The notes: a model not told the origin generated them from the sequence alone. DNA of 8,435 bases from Nitrospinota bacterium (GCA_016212345.1 JACRGM010000122.1:1-8435), one strand, 5' to 3'; counted from the stretch's first letter, positions 1 to 6,256 are shown. Program-made: numbers and translations.

Positions 1-90
1 TAAACTCTCACAGACATTTGTGATATCAGTTTCGGAGATTATTTTATACGGCAGTTGACTTGGAACCTGTTGAGGGTCATCCAGCAACTC

Positions 91-130
91 TACCTATAGT
101 ACCCCCATCAGATGGGGGTATTGATAGGTA
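91..130. repeat. Two-step perfect palindrome (hairpin)
   Basis: The inner arms TACCCCCATC (100-109) and GATGGGGGTA (111-120) are perfect 10-bp complements around a single base. The outer arms TACCTAT (91-97) and ATAGGTA (124-130) are also perfect, separated from the inner stem by 2 and 3 unpaired bases. This would make a 17-bp-paired hairpin. No T-run follows closely on either strand, so a simple intrinsic terminator is not favoured. It may be a palindromic repeat or the boundary of the acquired mntA-hepT segment. Confidence 0.75.
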
Positions 131-266
131 TTCAAATAAATCACATTGCATTTTTTCCTGATCTTTGGTTTAATGTTTTTATGGGTCAAAAAAGGAATTT
201 ACTATTTTTTTGTTTTGATTATATTTAGATTAAGGATGAAGAGGGAAGCATCCACGTGAAGATAAT

Positions 267-271
267 GGAGG
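267..271 (+). promoter_or_regulatory. Shine-Dalgarno of mntA, bears on start choice
   Basis: GGAGG lies 4 nt before the ATG at 276 and 7 nt before a second in-frame ATG at 279. The spacing favours 279 as the main start, which would remove only the first methionine. Confidence 0.6.
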
Positions 272-275
272 TGGG

Positions 276-590
276 ATGATGAACAAAAAAATACATTTTA
301 ACATTCCCCATGAAAAGATAGCTGAATTTTGCAAGCGAAATCGCATCCGAAAGTTCTCTGTGTTCGGCTCTGTTCTGCGTAGCGACTTCCGTCCGGACAG
401 CGATGTGGATGTGCTGGTAGAATTTGAGCCAGGACATGTACCTGGATATATCCGTCTCGCTGGCATGGAACTCGAGTTTTCTGAAATACTTGGGGGACGA
501 AAGGTGGATATAAATACGCCACAGTGTCTGAGCCGTTATTTCCGTGATGAAGTGCTAGCAGAAGCGGAGGTGCAATATGCCCAAGGATGA
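276..590 (+). CDS. mntA: MntA-type minimal nucleotidyltransferase (antitoxin of a HEPN toxin)
   Basis: A 104-residue minimal nucleotidyltransferase. The polymerase-beta-like signature is complete: G31-S32, ten residues, then D43-x-D45, with the third carboxylate probably D78 in KVDI. In the studied HepT/MntA pairs the MntA partner uses ATP to attach AMP to a tyrosine of the HEPN toxin and so silences it; that role is inferred here from family and from the adjacent partner. The C-terminal 14 nt overlap the start of hepT, implying translational coupling. The start is ATG 276 or 279 behind GGAGG. All nine arginines use CGN codons, unlike the AGA/AGG-rich minus-strand genes, suggesting transfer from another genome. 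No membrane segment is seen. The assignment to the family is firm; whether the module is active is unknown. Confidence 0.9.
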   Translation: MMNKKIHFNIPHEKIAEFCKRNRIRKFSVFGSVLRSDFRPDSDVDVLVEFEPGHVPGYIRLAGMELEFSEILGGRKVDINTPQCLSRYFRDEVLAEAEVQYAQG

Positions 591-915
591 CTTGATCCGA
601 CTACGGCATATGCTCGACTCTGCAAGGGAGGCGGTGGAACTATCTGCTGAAAAGTCGAGGCGTGACATTCAAGACGAACGAATGCTCAATCTTTCACTGG
701 TGAGACTGATCGAGGTAGTTGGGGAAGCGGCTAACCATGTTTCGATAGAAGGGCAAGCCATGTACCCCAATATTCCTTGGCCACAAATCATTGGAATGCG
801 TAATCGCATGATTCACGGCTACGACGACATTGACTTTGACATTCTTTATCAAACGGTCATCGAGGATCTCCCACAACTGATCGCCGAACTTGAGAAGATA
901 GTTCCACCTGAGTAG
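577..915 (+). CDS. hepT: HepT-like HEPN-domain RNase toxin (DUF86)
   Basis: A 112-residue all-helical HEPN protein of the DUF86/HepT family, the usual length for it. The catalytic motif R-x4-H-x-Y is intact as R75-N76-RMI-H80-G-Y82. R and H are the RNase residues, and Y82 corresponds to the tyrosine AMPylated by MntA in characterised pairs. Residues 38-55 (NLSLVRLIEVVGEAAN) match the conserved mid-helix of the family. The ATG at 577 lies inside the end of mntA (overlap 577-590), with purine-rich GAAGCGGAGG just upstream as ribosome binding site. The antitoxin-first overlapping pair is the classic arrangement. It is convergent with nfnA, 108 nt away, and unrelated to it in function. Cellular RNA targets cannot be read from the sequence. 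Confidence 0.9.
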   Translation: MPKDDLIRLRHMLDSAREAVELSAEKSRRDIQDERMLNLSLVRLIEVVGEAANHVSIEGQAMYPNIPWPQIIGMRNRMIHGYDDIDFDILYQTVIEDLPQLIAELEKIVPPE

Positions 916-1023
916 ACAAGTCGGCACAAAGGGGATGAAAATCAGTGTTGCGGTTGGATAGTCTATGAATCGATGATGGTTGGCCCGGCCATTATGATCC
1001 CTGTAGGGACGAGTCCTTTATTC
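916..1023. other. Convergent intergenic gap with small overlapping palindromes
   Basis: This holds the ends of hepT (+) and nfnA (-). GGCC-C-GGCC (982-990), TCCCT-GT-AGGGA (998-1009) and AGGGAC-GA-GTCCTT (1005-1018, one G:T pair) are short overlapping inverted repeats. The last begins GTAGGGACG, like the repeats inside dnaN near 7527 and 7542. No convincing GC stem plus T-run terminator is visible for either gene. Confidence 0.4.
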
Positions 1024-1851
1024 TTACTTGTGTTTACACCTCTCTACAGCTATCTTTTCCTCTGTTAAATACTGTCTCTGTCTCTGTATCATCTCATCAA
1101 AGTCTACCTGATGGCCATCAAACTCTGGTCCATCAACACATACGAATCTTGTCCTCCCGCCAACAGAGACCCTACATGCACCACACATACCTGTACCATC
1201 AACCATGATGGTATTAAGACTAACAATAGTCTTAATCTTATATGGTTCTGTTACTCGGCAGACCATCTTCATCATAATTGGAGGGCCTATAGCCACCACC
1301 AGATTAATCGGTATCTTCCTCACATCTATCAGATTCTTAAGCTCATCAGTTACAAATCCATGACGCCCATAACTACCATCATCAGTAGTTATCAATAACT
1401 CATTACTTGTAGCCCTCATAAGGTCTTCATATATCAATATACCCTTTGTTCTAGCCCCGATTATTGATATAACATTATTTCCAGCCGATTTCATGGCCCG
1501 TACAATAGGATGGAGAGGGGCTACTCCGATCCCTCCTCCTATACAGACTACTATACCGTATCTCTCGATATGGGTAGGGGTACCCAAAGGCCCAGAGATA
1601 TCCATAATAAAATCCCCTTTATTGAGCCTTCCAAGATCCATTGTGGTCTTCCCTACTTCCTGAAAGAGTAGATTTATGGTCCCATTATCGAGGTCTTTAT
1701 GGGCAATGGTCAAAGGTATACGCTCTCCATTCTCATTGATTCTGATAATAACAAACTGCCCTGCCTTCTGTTTTTCTGCTATTAGAGGGGCCTTTATCTT
1801 GAATTCCTTTATCTCATTAAACCATACCTTTTTTTCCACTATCTCATACAT
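1024..1851 (-). CDS. nfnA: NfnA-like FAD/[2Fe-2S] subunit of NADH-dependent ferredoxin:NADP oxidoreductase
   Basis: A 275-residue protein of the dihydroorotate/sulfide-dehydrogenase type electron-transfer family. The N-terminal beta-barrel binds FAD through RIPLTI (44-49). The NAD-binding domain has GGGIGVAPL (105-113) and TTDDGSYG (155-162). The C-terminal iron-sulfur site reads D218-x4-C223-x2-C226-x11-C238. An aspartate replaces the first cysteine of the PyrK-like pattern, as in the NfnA small subunit, whose [2Fe-2S] cluster has one Asp and three Cys ligands. It lies 13 nt behind nfnB with its own AGGAG (1859-1863), so the two form an operon. With NfnB it would couple NADH and reduced ferredoxin oxidation to NADP+ reduction, by flavin-based bifurcation in the reverse direction. 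PyrK or SudB are the alternatives; partner and Asp ligand favour NfnA. No inserted repeats are present. Confidence 0.88.
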   Translation of the reverse strand: MYEIVEKKVWFNEIKEFKIKAPLIAEKQKAGQFVIIRINENGERIPLTIAHKDLDNGTINLLFQEVGKTTMDLGRLNKGDFIMDISGPLGTPTHIERYGIVVCIGGGIGVAPLHPIVRAMKSAGNNVISIIGARTKGILIYEDLMRATSNELLITTDDGSYGRHGFVTDELKNLIDVRKIPINLVVAIGPPIMMKMVCRVTEPYKIKTIVSLNTIMVDGTGMCGACRVSVGGRTRFVCVDGPEFDGHQVDFDEMIQRQRQYLTEEKIAVERCKHK

Positions 1852-1864
1852 GTAAATTCTCCTA

Positions 1865-3325
1865 TTACCAACCTATAGCCTTATAGACAAGATATTCATT
1901 TATGGCGCCAGCAACATTCCTCCCTGCCCCCATTGCAAGGATCACTGTAGCTGCACCTGTAACTATATCACCCCCAGCGAACACCCCTTTTTTGCTCGTT
2001 CTCCCAGTCTTCTCTCTGTCAACAATGATATTTCCCCACTTATTTACCTTTAGATCAGGGGTAGTTGAGGCTACTAACGGATTGGATCCGCTTCCTATAG
2101 CCATCACTACAGCATCAATCTCTATCTCAAATTCTGACCCCTTAATCGGGACAGGTCGTCTTCGTCCTGATTCATCGGGTTCTCCAAGTTCCATCTTTAT
2201 ACATTCTATTCCCCTTACCCATCCATCCTTATTACCGAGAATCCGTATTGGGTTGGTGAGCATCCGGAACTGTATCCCTTCCTCCTCGGCATGCTCTATC
2301 TCTTCCTTACGGGCTGGCATCTCATTATGGGAACGTCTGTAGATGATGTATGCATTATCAGCACCTAAACGTCGGGCAGTTCTAACACCATCCATTGCTA
2401 CATTCCCACCCCCTATCACAGCTACATTCTTCCACCTCTTGATTGGGGTATCATAATCTGGAAACTTGTATGCCTTCATTAGGTTTGAGCGAGTGAGGTA
2501 CTCATTGGCAGAGTAAACACCATTAAGATTCTCTCCTGGGATATTCATAAATATCGGCAGACCAGCCCCATTTGCCAGAAATATCGCCTCGTATCCGTCC
2601 TTCTCCATCAATTCATCAACTGTTCTGATCTTTCCCACAACAAAGTTCATCATGAACTTGACACCAAGATTAGCAAGATAGTCCACCTCTCTCTGGACTA
2701 TTGCCTTTGGGAGCCTAAATTCAGGTATCCCATATACCAATACACCACCTGGCTTATGAAGGGCCTCAAAGACCGTTACATCATGACCCATCTTTATCAG
2801 CTCCCCGGCACATGCCAATCCGCCTGGCCCTGAACCGACAATAGCCACCTTTCTACCTGTCTTGGGGGCCATCTCAGGCATCTCGAATCTCCCATGTTTG
2901 GCTTCATAATCAGCCACATAACGCTCCAACCTCCCTATTGCCACAGATTCCTCTTTCTTCCCAACTATGCAGACCTTTTCACATTGATCCTCCTGAGGAC
3001 AGACCCTTCCACAGATCGCAGGCAAACAGTTATCTCTCTTTATGACCCGTGCTGCCTCAAGGATATCCCCTTCCTTGATCTTCTTTATAAATAGAGGAAT
3101 ATCTATCCTTACAGGGCATCCTTCGATGCAGAAAGGCTTTTTACATTGGATACATCTACTACTCTCCAGTTTGGCTAATTCATCGGTATACCCATATGGT
3201 ACTTCATCGAAATTTCTTATCCTTACTGCGGGATCCTGCCCATGCATCGGCTGTCTCGGTATCTTAGGTCTCTTCTCTTTCTTCTCATTCTCAGGTCTTT
3301 TCTCTTCTTCGTTGGGTGATGTCAT
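1865..3325 (-). CDS. nfnB: NfnB-like / GltA-type flavoprotein subunit of ferredoxin:NADP oxidoreductase
   Basis: A 486-residue member of the glutamate-synthase small-subunit-like family (GltD/GltA/NfnB). It begins with a charged Lys/Glu-rich leader (about 1-25). The double [4Fe-4S] domain follows, with cysteines 58, 61, 66 and 70 (CIQCKKPFCIEGC) and 100, 105, 109, 115 and 119. Then come the FAD Rossmann motif GSGPGGL (164-170), the NADP(H) Rossmann motif GGGNVAMD (305-312) followed by RRSHNEMPARKEE (330-342), and the closing FAD contact GGDIVTGAATV (451-461). The immediately downstream nfnA makes the Nfn transhydrogenase the best reading; databases often label such proteins as homotetrameric glutamate synthase subunit A. 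The start ATG has AGGAGGAG at 3332-3339, 6 nt away. A strong promoter lies at 3370-3398. Cytoplasmic, with no inserted repeats. Confidence 0.88.
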   Translation of the reverse strand: MTSPNEEEKRPENEKKEKRPKIPRQPMHGQDPAVRIRNFDEVPYGYTDELAKLESSRCIQCKKPFCIEGCPVRIDIPLFIKKIKEGDILEAARVIKRDNCLPAICGRVCPQEDQCEKVCIVGKKEESVAIGRLERYVADYEAKHGRFEMPEMAPKTGRKVAIVGSGPGGLACAGELIKMGHDVTVFEALHKPGGVLVYGIPEFRLPKAIVQREVDYLANLGVKFMMNFVVGKIRTVDELMEKDGYEAIFLANGAGLPIFMNIPGENLNGVYSANEYLTRSNLMKAYKFPDYDTPIKRWKNVAVIGGGNVAMDGVRTARRLGADNAYIIYRRSHNEMPARKEEIEHAEEEGIQFRMLTNPIRILGNKDGWVRGIECIKMELGEPDESGRRRPVPIKGSEFEIEIDAVVMAIGSGSNPLVASTTPDLKVNKWGNIIVDREKTGRTSKKGVFAGGDIVTGAATVILAMGAGRNVAGAINEYLVYKAIGW

Positions 3326-3369
3326 CTTTTTCTCCTCCTACTTATATTCTCTAATCAATGTCAATTTCT

Positions 3370-3398
3370 ATAATAGGCTATAATCCCTTCATTGTCAA
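3370..3398 (-). promoter_or_regulatory. Sigma70-type promoter of nfnBA
   Basis: On the minus strand, TTGACA (3393-3398) and TATTAT (3370-3375) are separated by exactly 17 bp. The site lies 45 nt upstream of the nfnB start codon. The same -35, spacing and -10 occur before nrdJ. A further TTGACA at 3359-3364 has no properly spaced -10. Confidence 0.75.
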
Positions 3399-3424
3399 TA
3401 TGGAAATTTATGGAAATCTATAGC
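3399..3424. promoter_or_regulatory. Repeat upstream of nfnB -35, shared with dnaN leader
   Basis: TATGGAAAT occurs at 3399-3407 and again at 3409-3417, a 10-bp period. The 16-mer TATGGAAATCTATAGC at 3409-3424 recurs exactly, on the opposite strand, at 8316-8331 beside the dnaN promoter. Placed 10 nt upstream of the -35 box, it could be a regulator site or a fragment of a dispersed repeat. Confidence 0.45.
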
Positions 3425-3457
3425 ATACCTCAAGAACAGGTAGGGATGCCTCTCCTC

Positions 3458-6103
3458 CTAACTGCACTTTGAATATCCACAGGATCGGCAGAAGAGACAA
3501 TTGTCAGCAGATTCAAGGATATTTCCACAATCAGGGCAGGTGGCATAAGGACGAGATCTTGTCCCATGCAGATCTTGTGCATGGCCTATGTTCCCCCTAT
3601 TAGGGGTGAGATCTTGTCCTGTACAGACCTCGTGCATGGCCTGTTCCGTATAGATATTGTACGAGATCTGTGTTCGGCCTTCAGAAGCAGACTCCGCACT
3701 ATCGTATAGTGCGGGGTTAGATTTAAATCCTCTATCTATTAGGTATCTATCAATGGCCTTCCCAATAGCATCAGAGCATGATAATATCTTATCCCCATTT
3801 TCCCATGAAGGGAGGTGACAACTTATACCAGTGAGCTGCCTTGCAATAGCCTCTGGTTCTATATTAGATCTCAGTGCCAGGGAGACCAGTCTTCCTATGG
3901 CCTCAGATTGAGATGCTGCACACCCTCCTGCCTTTCCCATTCTGGTAAATATCTCGAATGGTAACCCCTTATCACACTCATTAATTGTCACATAGAGATT
4001 ACCGCAACCTGTCTCTATTCTCTGAGTAGTCCCCTTTGTCACCTTTGGCCGGGGCCTTGGTGTTATTCTTTGAGCTGTCAGGGAGCCAAGTTGCCGAGTA
4101 GCCAAGTTCGTCCCTCGTCCCTCGTCCTTCCTCTCTCGTCCCTCGTCCCTCGTCTCTACATTGAGTACCTGTTTATCTCGACTCCCATCACGGTATATGG
4201 TGATTCCCTTACACCCCATACGGTATGCCTGCATATAGACCTCTCTTACTCCCTCAACAGAGGTATCATGGAGAAAGTTCACTGTCTTAGAGACTGCATT
4301 GTCAGTATATCTTTGGAATATAGATTGCATCTTTACATGCCATGTAGGTGTGATGTTGTGTGCAGTAACAAAGAGTCTACATACATCCTCTGGGATCCCG
4401 GAGATACCATAGAGATCCCCCTTCCTTGCAATCTTCTTCATCAGTTCTTTAGAATAGAAGCCCCTCTCCTTAGCTATCCTCTCAAATTCAGGATGTACCT
4501 CTATTAGCTCATCGTTATCCATAACATGCCGGACATATGAAACAGCAAATATAGGTTCTATTCCACTGGAGCAGTTGGCTATAATACTGAGGGTACCAGT
4601 AGGTGCGATGGTCGTAGTGGTGGCATTACGAAGTTTATGTGAATGTGGATGTGCATGTGTGGAGCACAGATTTTGTGCTCCATGTGTATGAGGATAGTTA
4701 TCTTTCACATCCACATCCACATTCACACTATCATAGATACTACCGTGGAAATTAGGAAAAGTACCTCTCTGTTCGGCGAGAAGAGCGGATGCCTTCTTAG
4801 ATTCATCTGAGATAAAGGACATAACCTCTTTAGCAACACCAATCGCCTCATCAGAGTTATAGGGGATCCCAAGGAGTATAAGCATATCTGCAAAACCCAT
4901 TACCCCTAAGCCGATTTTTCTGTTCCCCTTGGTCATCTCCTCTATCTCCTTGAGAGGATACTTATTTTTATCAATAACATTATCAAGGAAATGAACAGCA
5001 GTATATACAACCCTTGAGAGTTTCTCGTAGTCTATGGAGCACAATTTCTGTGCTCCATCTATAACATGAGTTGGGGAGTTGCGAGTTGCGAGTTGCAAGT
5101 GACGAGTTAACTCATTACTCTTTAACTCCTTCACCATCTTTGAGAGGTTGATTGATCCCAGATTACAGGATTCGTATGGGAGGAGGGGTTGCTCACCACA
5201 CGGATTAGTACTCTCTATCTCTCCTATCTTCGGTGTAGGATTCCCCATATTAATCCTATCCAGAAATATGATACCAGGTTCCCCATTCTTCCATGTAGCC
5301 CTTACTATTGAATCAAATATCTCTCTTGCAGGAACCCTTTTCTCTATCTTCCTTGTATGTGGATTTATAAGATTGTACATCTCATTCTTTTCTACACACT
5401 CCATAAACTCCACTGTAACAGCTACAGATATATTGAAGTTATTAAATCTATGATTATCCTCCTTACATGAGATAAAATCGAGTATATCTGGATGATCTAC
5501 ACGCAAGATGGCCATATTTGCCCCTCGCCTTGTCCCACCCTGTTTTATCGCCTCTGTAGCTGAATCAAAGACCTTCATAAAGGAGATAGGACCACTAGAT
5601 ACCCCATTGGTAGTTGCTACAGGGCTATTGGCAGGTCTTAATCTACTGAAACTAAAACCTGTTCCCCCACCACTTTTATGAATCATGGCGGTATTTTTGA
5701 TGGTCTCAAAGATACTCTCCATTGAATCCTCTATAGGAAGGACAAAACATGCAGATAATTGTTGAAGCTCCCTGCCCGCATTCATCAAGGTAGGAGAGTT
5801 TGGTAAAAAGTCCATGTTTGCCATTACCCTGTAGAATTTCTCCTCTATCTCTTCAATATCTGCCTGATGATCATAGATGAGATCTGCAGACGCTATATTC
5901 TTTGCTACCCTTCTAAACATATCCTCTGGTCTCTCTATGACCCTTCCATCTTTGTCCTTTTTCAGATATCTCTTGTCTAGAACCCTAATAGCATTGGGGG
6001 AAAGGTTCAAGGAGCACGATTTCCGTGCTCCATCAAAGGGTTCAAGGGTTTCAGGGTTTAAGGCAAGTACATTATCTTCCCTAATGATCTCTATAGCCTC
6101 CAT
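3458..6103 (-). CDS. nrdJ: Adenosylcobalamin-dependent (class II) ribonucleotide reductase, carrying several in-frame repeat insertions
   Basis: An 881-residue class II ribonucleotide reductase, making deoxyribonucleotides with adenosylcobalamin as radical source. The catalytic triad is N300, C302 and E304 in NPCGE, then CNLGSINL (313-320). The redox cysteines are probably C119 (LSACFVLP) and C511 (NCSSGIEP). SGGGTGF is at 144-150 and RNATTTTIAPTGT at 492-504. A TSCPD-type domain spans about 698-762. The tail is Cys-rich (C856, C859, C869, C872, C875, C880), like a zinc ribbon or the swinging dithiol end of the family. Repeat-derived stretches interrupt the family pattern at about 12-31, 332-356, 459-490, 649-674, 797-804 and 821-851. 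None carries intein motifs and none breaks the frame. The start ATG has AGGAGG at 6109-6114, 5 nt away, and a good promoter at 6130-6158. It is transcribed alone. Confidence 0.93.
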   Translation of the reverse strand: MEAIEIIREDNVLALNPETLEPFDGARKSCSLNLSPNAIRVLDKRYLKKDKDGRVIERPEDMFRRVAKNIASADLIYDHQADIEEIEEKFYRVMANMDFLPNSPTLMNAGRELQQLSACFVLPIEDSMESIFETIKNTAMIHKSGGGTGFSFSRLRPANSPVATTNGVSSGPISFMKVFDSATEAIKQGGTRRGANMAILRVDHPDILDFISCKEDNHRFNNFNISVAVTVEFMECVEKNEMYNLINPHTRKIEKRVPAREIFDSIVRATWKNGEPGIIFLDRINMGNPTPKIGEIESTNPCGEQPLLPYESCNLGSINLSKMVKELKSNELTRHLQLATRNSPTHVIDGAQKLCSIDYEKLSRVVYTAVHFLDNVIDKNKYPLKEIEEMTKGNRKIGLGVMGFADMLILLGIPYNSDEAIGVAKEVMSFISDESKKASALLAEQRGTFPNFHGSIYDSVNVDVDVKDNYPHTHGAQNLCSTHAHPHSHKLRNATTTTIAPTGTLSIIANCSSGIEPIFAVSYVRHVMDNDELIEVHPEFERIAKERGFYSKELMKKIARKGDLYGISGIPEDVCRLFVTAHNITPTWHVKMQSIFQRYTDNAVSKTVNFLHDTSVEGVREVYMQAYRMGCKGITIYRDGSRDKQVLNVETRDEGRERKDEGRGTNLATRQLGSLTAQRITPRPRPKVTKGTTQRIETGCGNLYVTINECDKGLPFEIFTRMGKAGGCAASQSEAIGRLVSLALRSNIEPEAIARQLTGISCHLPSWENGDKILSCSDAIGKAIDRYLIDRGFKSNPALYDSAESASEGRTQISYNIYTEQAMHEVCTGQDLTPNRGNIGHAQDLHGTRSRPYATCPDCGNILESADNCLFCRSCGYSKCS
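3553..3642. repeat. Two copies of a 35-bp repeat in the nrdJ tail
   Basis: Copies at 3553-3587 and 3608-3642 match at 30 of 35 positions, 55 bp apart. Because 55 is not a multiple of three, the copies are read in different frames (HAQDLHGTRS versus MHEVCTGQDL), and both stay open. Each holds a 7-7-7 palindrome: CCATGCA-N7-TGCATGG at 3564-3584, and the wobble version CTGTACA-N7-TGCATGG at 3619-3639. Between the copies lies CCCCTA-T-TAGGGG (3594-3606). Confidence 0.85.
3694..3714. repeat. 21-bp palindrome in nrdJ, 9-bp arms
   Basis: CCGCACTAT and ATAGTGCGG are perfect complements around CGT. It encodes PALYDSAE-type residues about 797-804, just after the TSCPD-domain region, where the family would normally have a variable linker. 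The codon phase differs from the GGAGCAC family. Confidence 0.75.
4083..4106. repeat. Octamer-period repeat in nrdJ, shared with dnaN
   Basis: On the minus strand the units read CTTGGCTA, CTCGGCAA, CTTGGCTC. The block 4083-4107 matches 7941-7965 in dnaN at 21 of 25 positions when reversed, including an unbroken CTTGGCTACTCGG. It encodes residues about 666-674, in the linker before the TSCPD domain. Confidence 0.75.
4111..4159. repeat. Heptamer tandem array in nrdJ linker
   Basis: Seven 7-bp units: TCCCTCG twice, TCCTTCC, TCTCTCG, TCCCTCG twice, TCTCTAC. It encodes the charged residues 649-665 (TRDEGRERKDEGRGT) between the reductase core and the TSCPD domain. Three units make seven codons, so copy-number change in threes keeps the frame. 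Confidence 0.9.
4637..4727. repeat. Nested foldback: hexamer arrays flanking a 21-bp palindrome
   Basis: The outer arms at 4638-4653 and 4712-4727 are perfect 16-bp inverted repeats made of 6-bp units (GTGGAT/ATCCAC type). Inside lies GGAGCAC (4661-4667), N7, GTGCTCC (4675-4681), flanked on both sides by the 6-bp direct repeat ATGTGT (4655-4660 and 4682-4687). It encodes VNVDVDV, then HTHGAQNLCSTHAHPHSH, between the conserved FHGSIYD and RNATTTT of NrdJ, where relatives have only a few residues. Confidence 0.9.
5036..5056. repeat. 21-bp GGAGCAC palindrome, nrdJ copy b
   Basis: GGAGCAC-N7-GTGCTCC, flanked by GTCTAT (5030-5035) and ATCTAT (5057-5062), a 5-of-6 direct repeat. On the coding strand it gives I-D-GAQKLCS-I-D-YEKL. 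The normal family sequence here would run ..IDYEKL, so the element plus duplicated ID looks inserted. Confidence 0.88.
5068..5110. repeat. Heptamer tandem array in nrdJ
   Basis: GAGTTGC occurs three times in a row (5076-5096), followed by the degenerate units AAGTGAC and GAGTTAA and preceded by GAGTTGG (5068-5074). It encodes about residues 332-345 (LTRHLQLATRNSPT), between SKMVKELK and the palindrome-derived GAQKLCS, so it is part of the same expanded loop. Confidence 0.88.
6001..6060. repeat. 21-bp GGAGCAC palindrome with octamer array, nrdJ N-terminus (copy a)
   Basis: GGAGCAC (6011-6017), N7, GTGCTCC (6025-6031); an extra C:G pair makes 8-bp arms. Next to it, 8-bp units AGGGTTCA, AGGGTTTC and AGGGTTTA run over 6037-6060, and a related AGGTTCA lies left of the palindrome, as if the element had entered the array. 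The direct repeats are unclear here (TCAA on both sides). It encodes LNPETLEPFD-GARKSCS near the N-terminus. Confidence 0.8.
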
Positions 6104-6129
6104 AATATCCTCCTAAAAAGAGTAAAAGT

Positions 6130-6158
6130 ATAATAAAAGATATGAATTATTGTGTCAA
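6130..6158 (-). promoter_or_regulatory. Sigma70-type promoter of nrdJ
   Basis: On the minus strand, TTGACA (6153-6158) and TATTAT (6130-6135) are spaced by 17 bp, 26 nt upstream of the nrdJ start codon. The very short leader leaves little room for a riboswitch, despite the B12 dependence of the product. Confidence 0.78.
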
Positions 6159-6231
6159 GAAATTTTTTGTATGTTCTTGATTTTAAAAGAGTTAGAAGAC
6201 GAGATAGAATTATTATGTCAAGAAATTTTTT
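6144..6231. repeat. 25-bp direct repeat around the nrdJ -35 box
   Basis: Copies at 6144-6168 and 6207-6231 match at 24 of 25 positions, 63 bp apart. On the minus strand both carry AAATTTCTTGACA. Copy 1 holds the functional-looking -35 box; copy 2 has only weak -10 candidates (TTCTAA, spacing 18). Each copy is half of an inverted repeat: TCAAGAA/TTCTTGA (6155-6161, 6174-6180) and CAAGAAA/TTTCTTG (6219-6225, 6230-6236). Confidence 0.8.
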
Positions 6232-6256
6232 TCTTGGTAATGGGTTACATATTGAT

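Larger units (their letters stand above)
1..275. other. Non-coding leader upstream of mntA
   Basis: I see no supportable gene here. A short open stretch from base 2 to a stop at 56-58 could be the tail of a gene lying off the window, but 18 residues are too few to judge. The only strong structure is the palindrome at 91-130. The AT-rich stretch 150-235 probably holds the promoter of the mntA-hepT pair; the best match is a poor TTTACT near 198 with an AT-rich -10 near 222, which I do not call as a separate site. Confidence 0.5.

Noticed and set aside
2..58. C-terminal remnant of an upstream plus-strand gene
   Set aside because: Only 18 codons are visible, with no recognisable motif, so it cannot be supported.
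4070..4507. Plus-strand open frames opposite nrdJ, nfnB and dnaN
   Set aside because: They are antisense shadows with no family resemblance, no consistent ribosome binding sites, and a strong gene on the other strand.
4111..5110. CRISPR array
   Set aside because: Repeats are 7-8 bp, contiguous without spacers, and lie within an intact reading frame.
3458..6103. Intein in nrdJ explaining its extra length
   Set aside because: NrdJ genes often host inteins, but no splicing or homing-endonuclease motifs appear, and the excess is spread over several short repeat-built segments.
6219..6236. Intrinsic terminator after the QueG-like gene
   Set aside because: The stem is AT-only apart from two C/G pairs and is not followed by a T-run on the minus strand; it also coincides with the promoter-like direct repeat.
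6104..6256. Cobalamin riboswitch or NrdR boxes before nrdJ
   Set aside because: The leader after the likely start is about 20 nt with no B12-box, and ACACAATA occurs only as a half-site with no matching partner.
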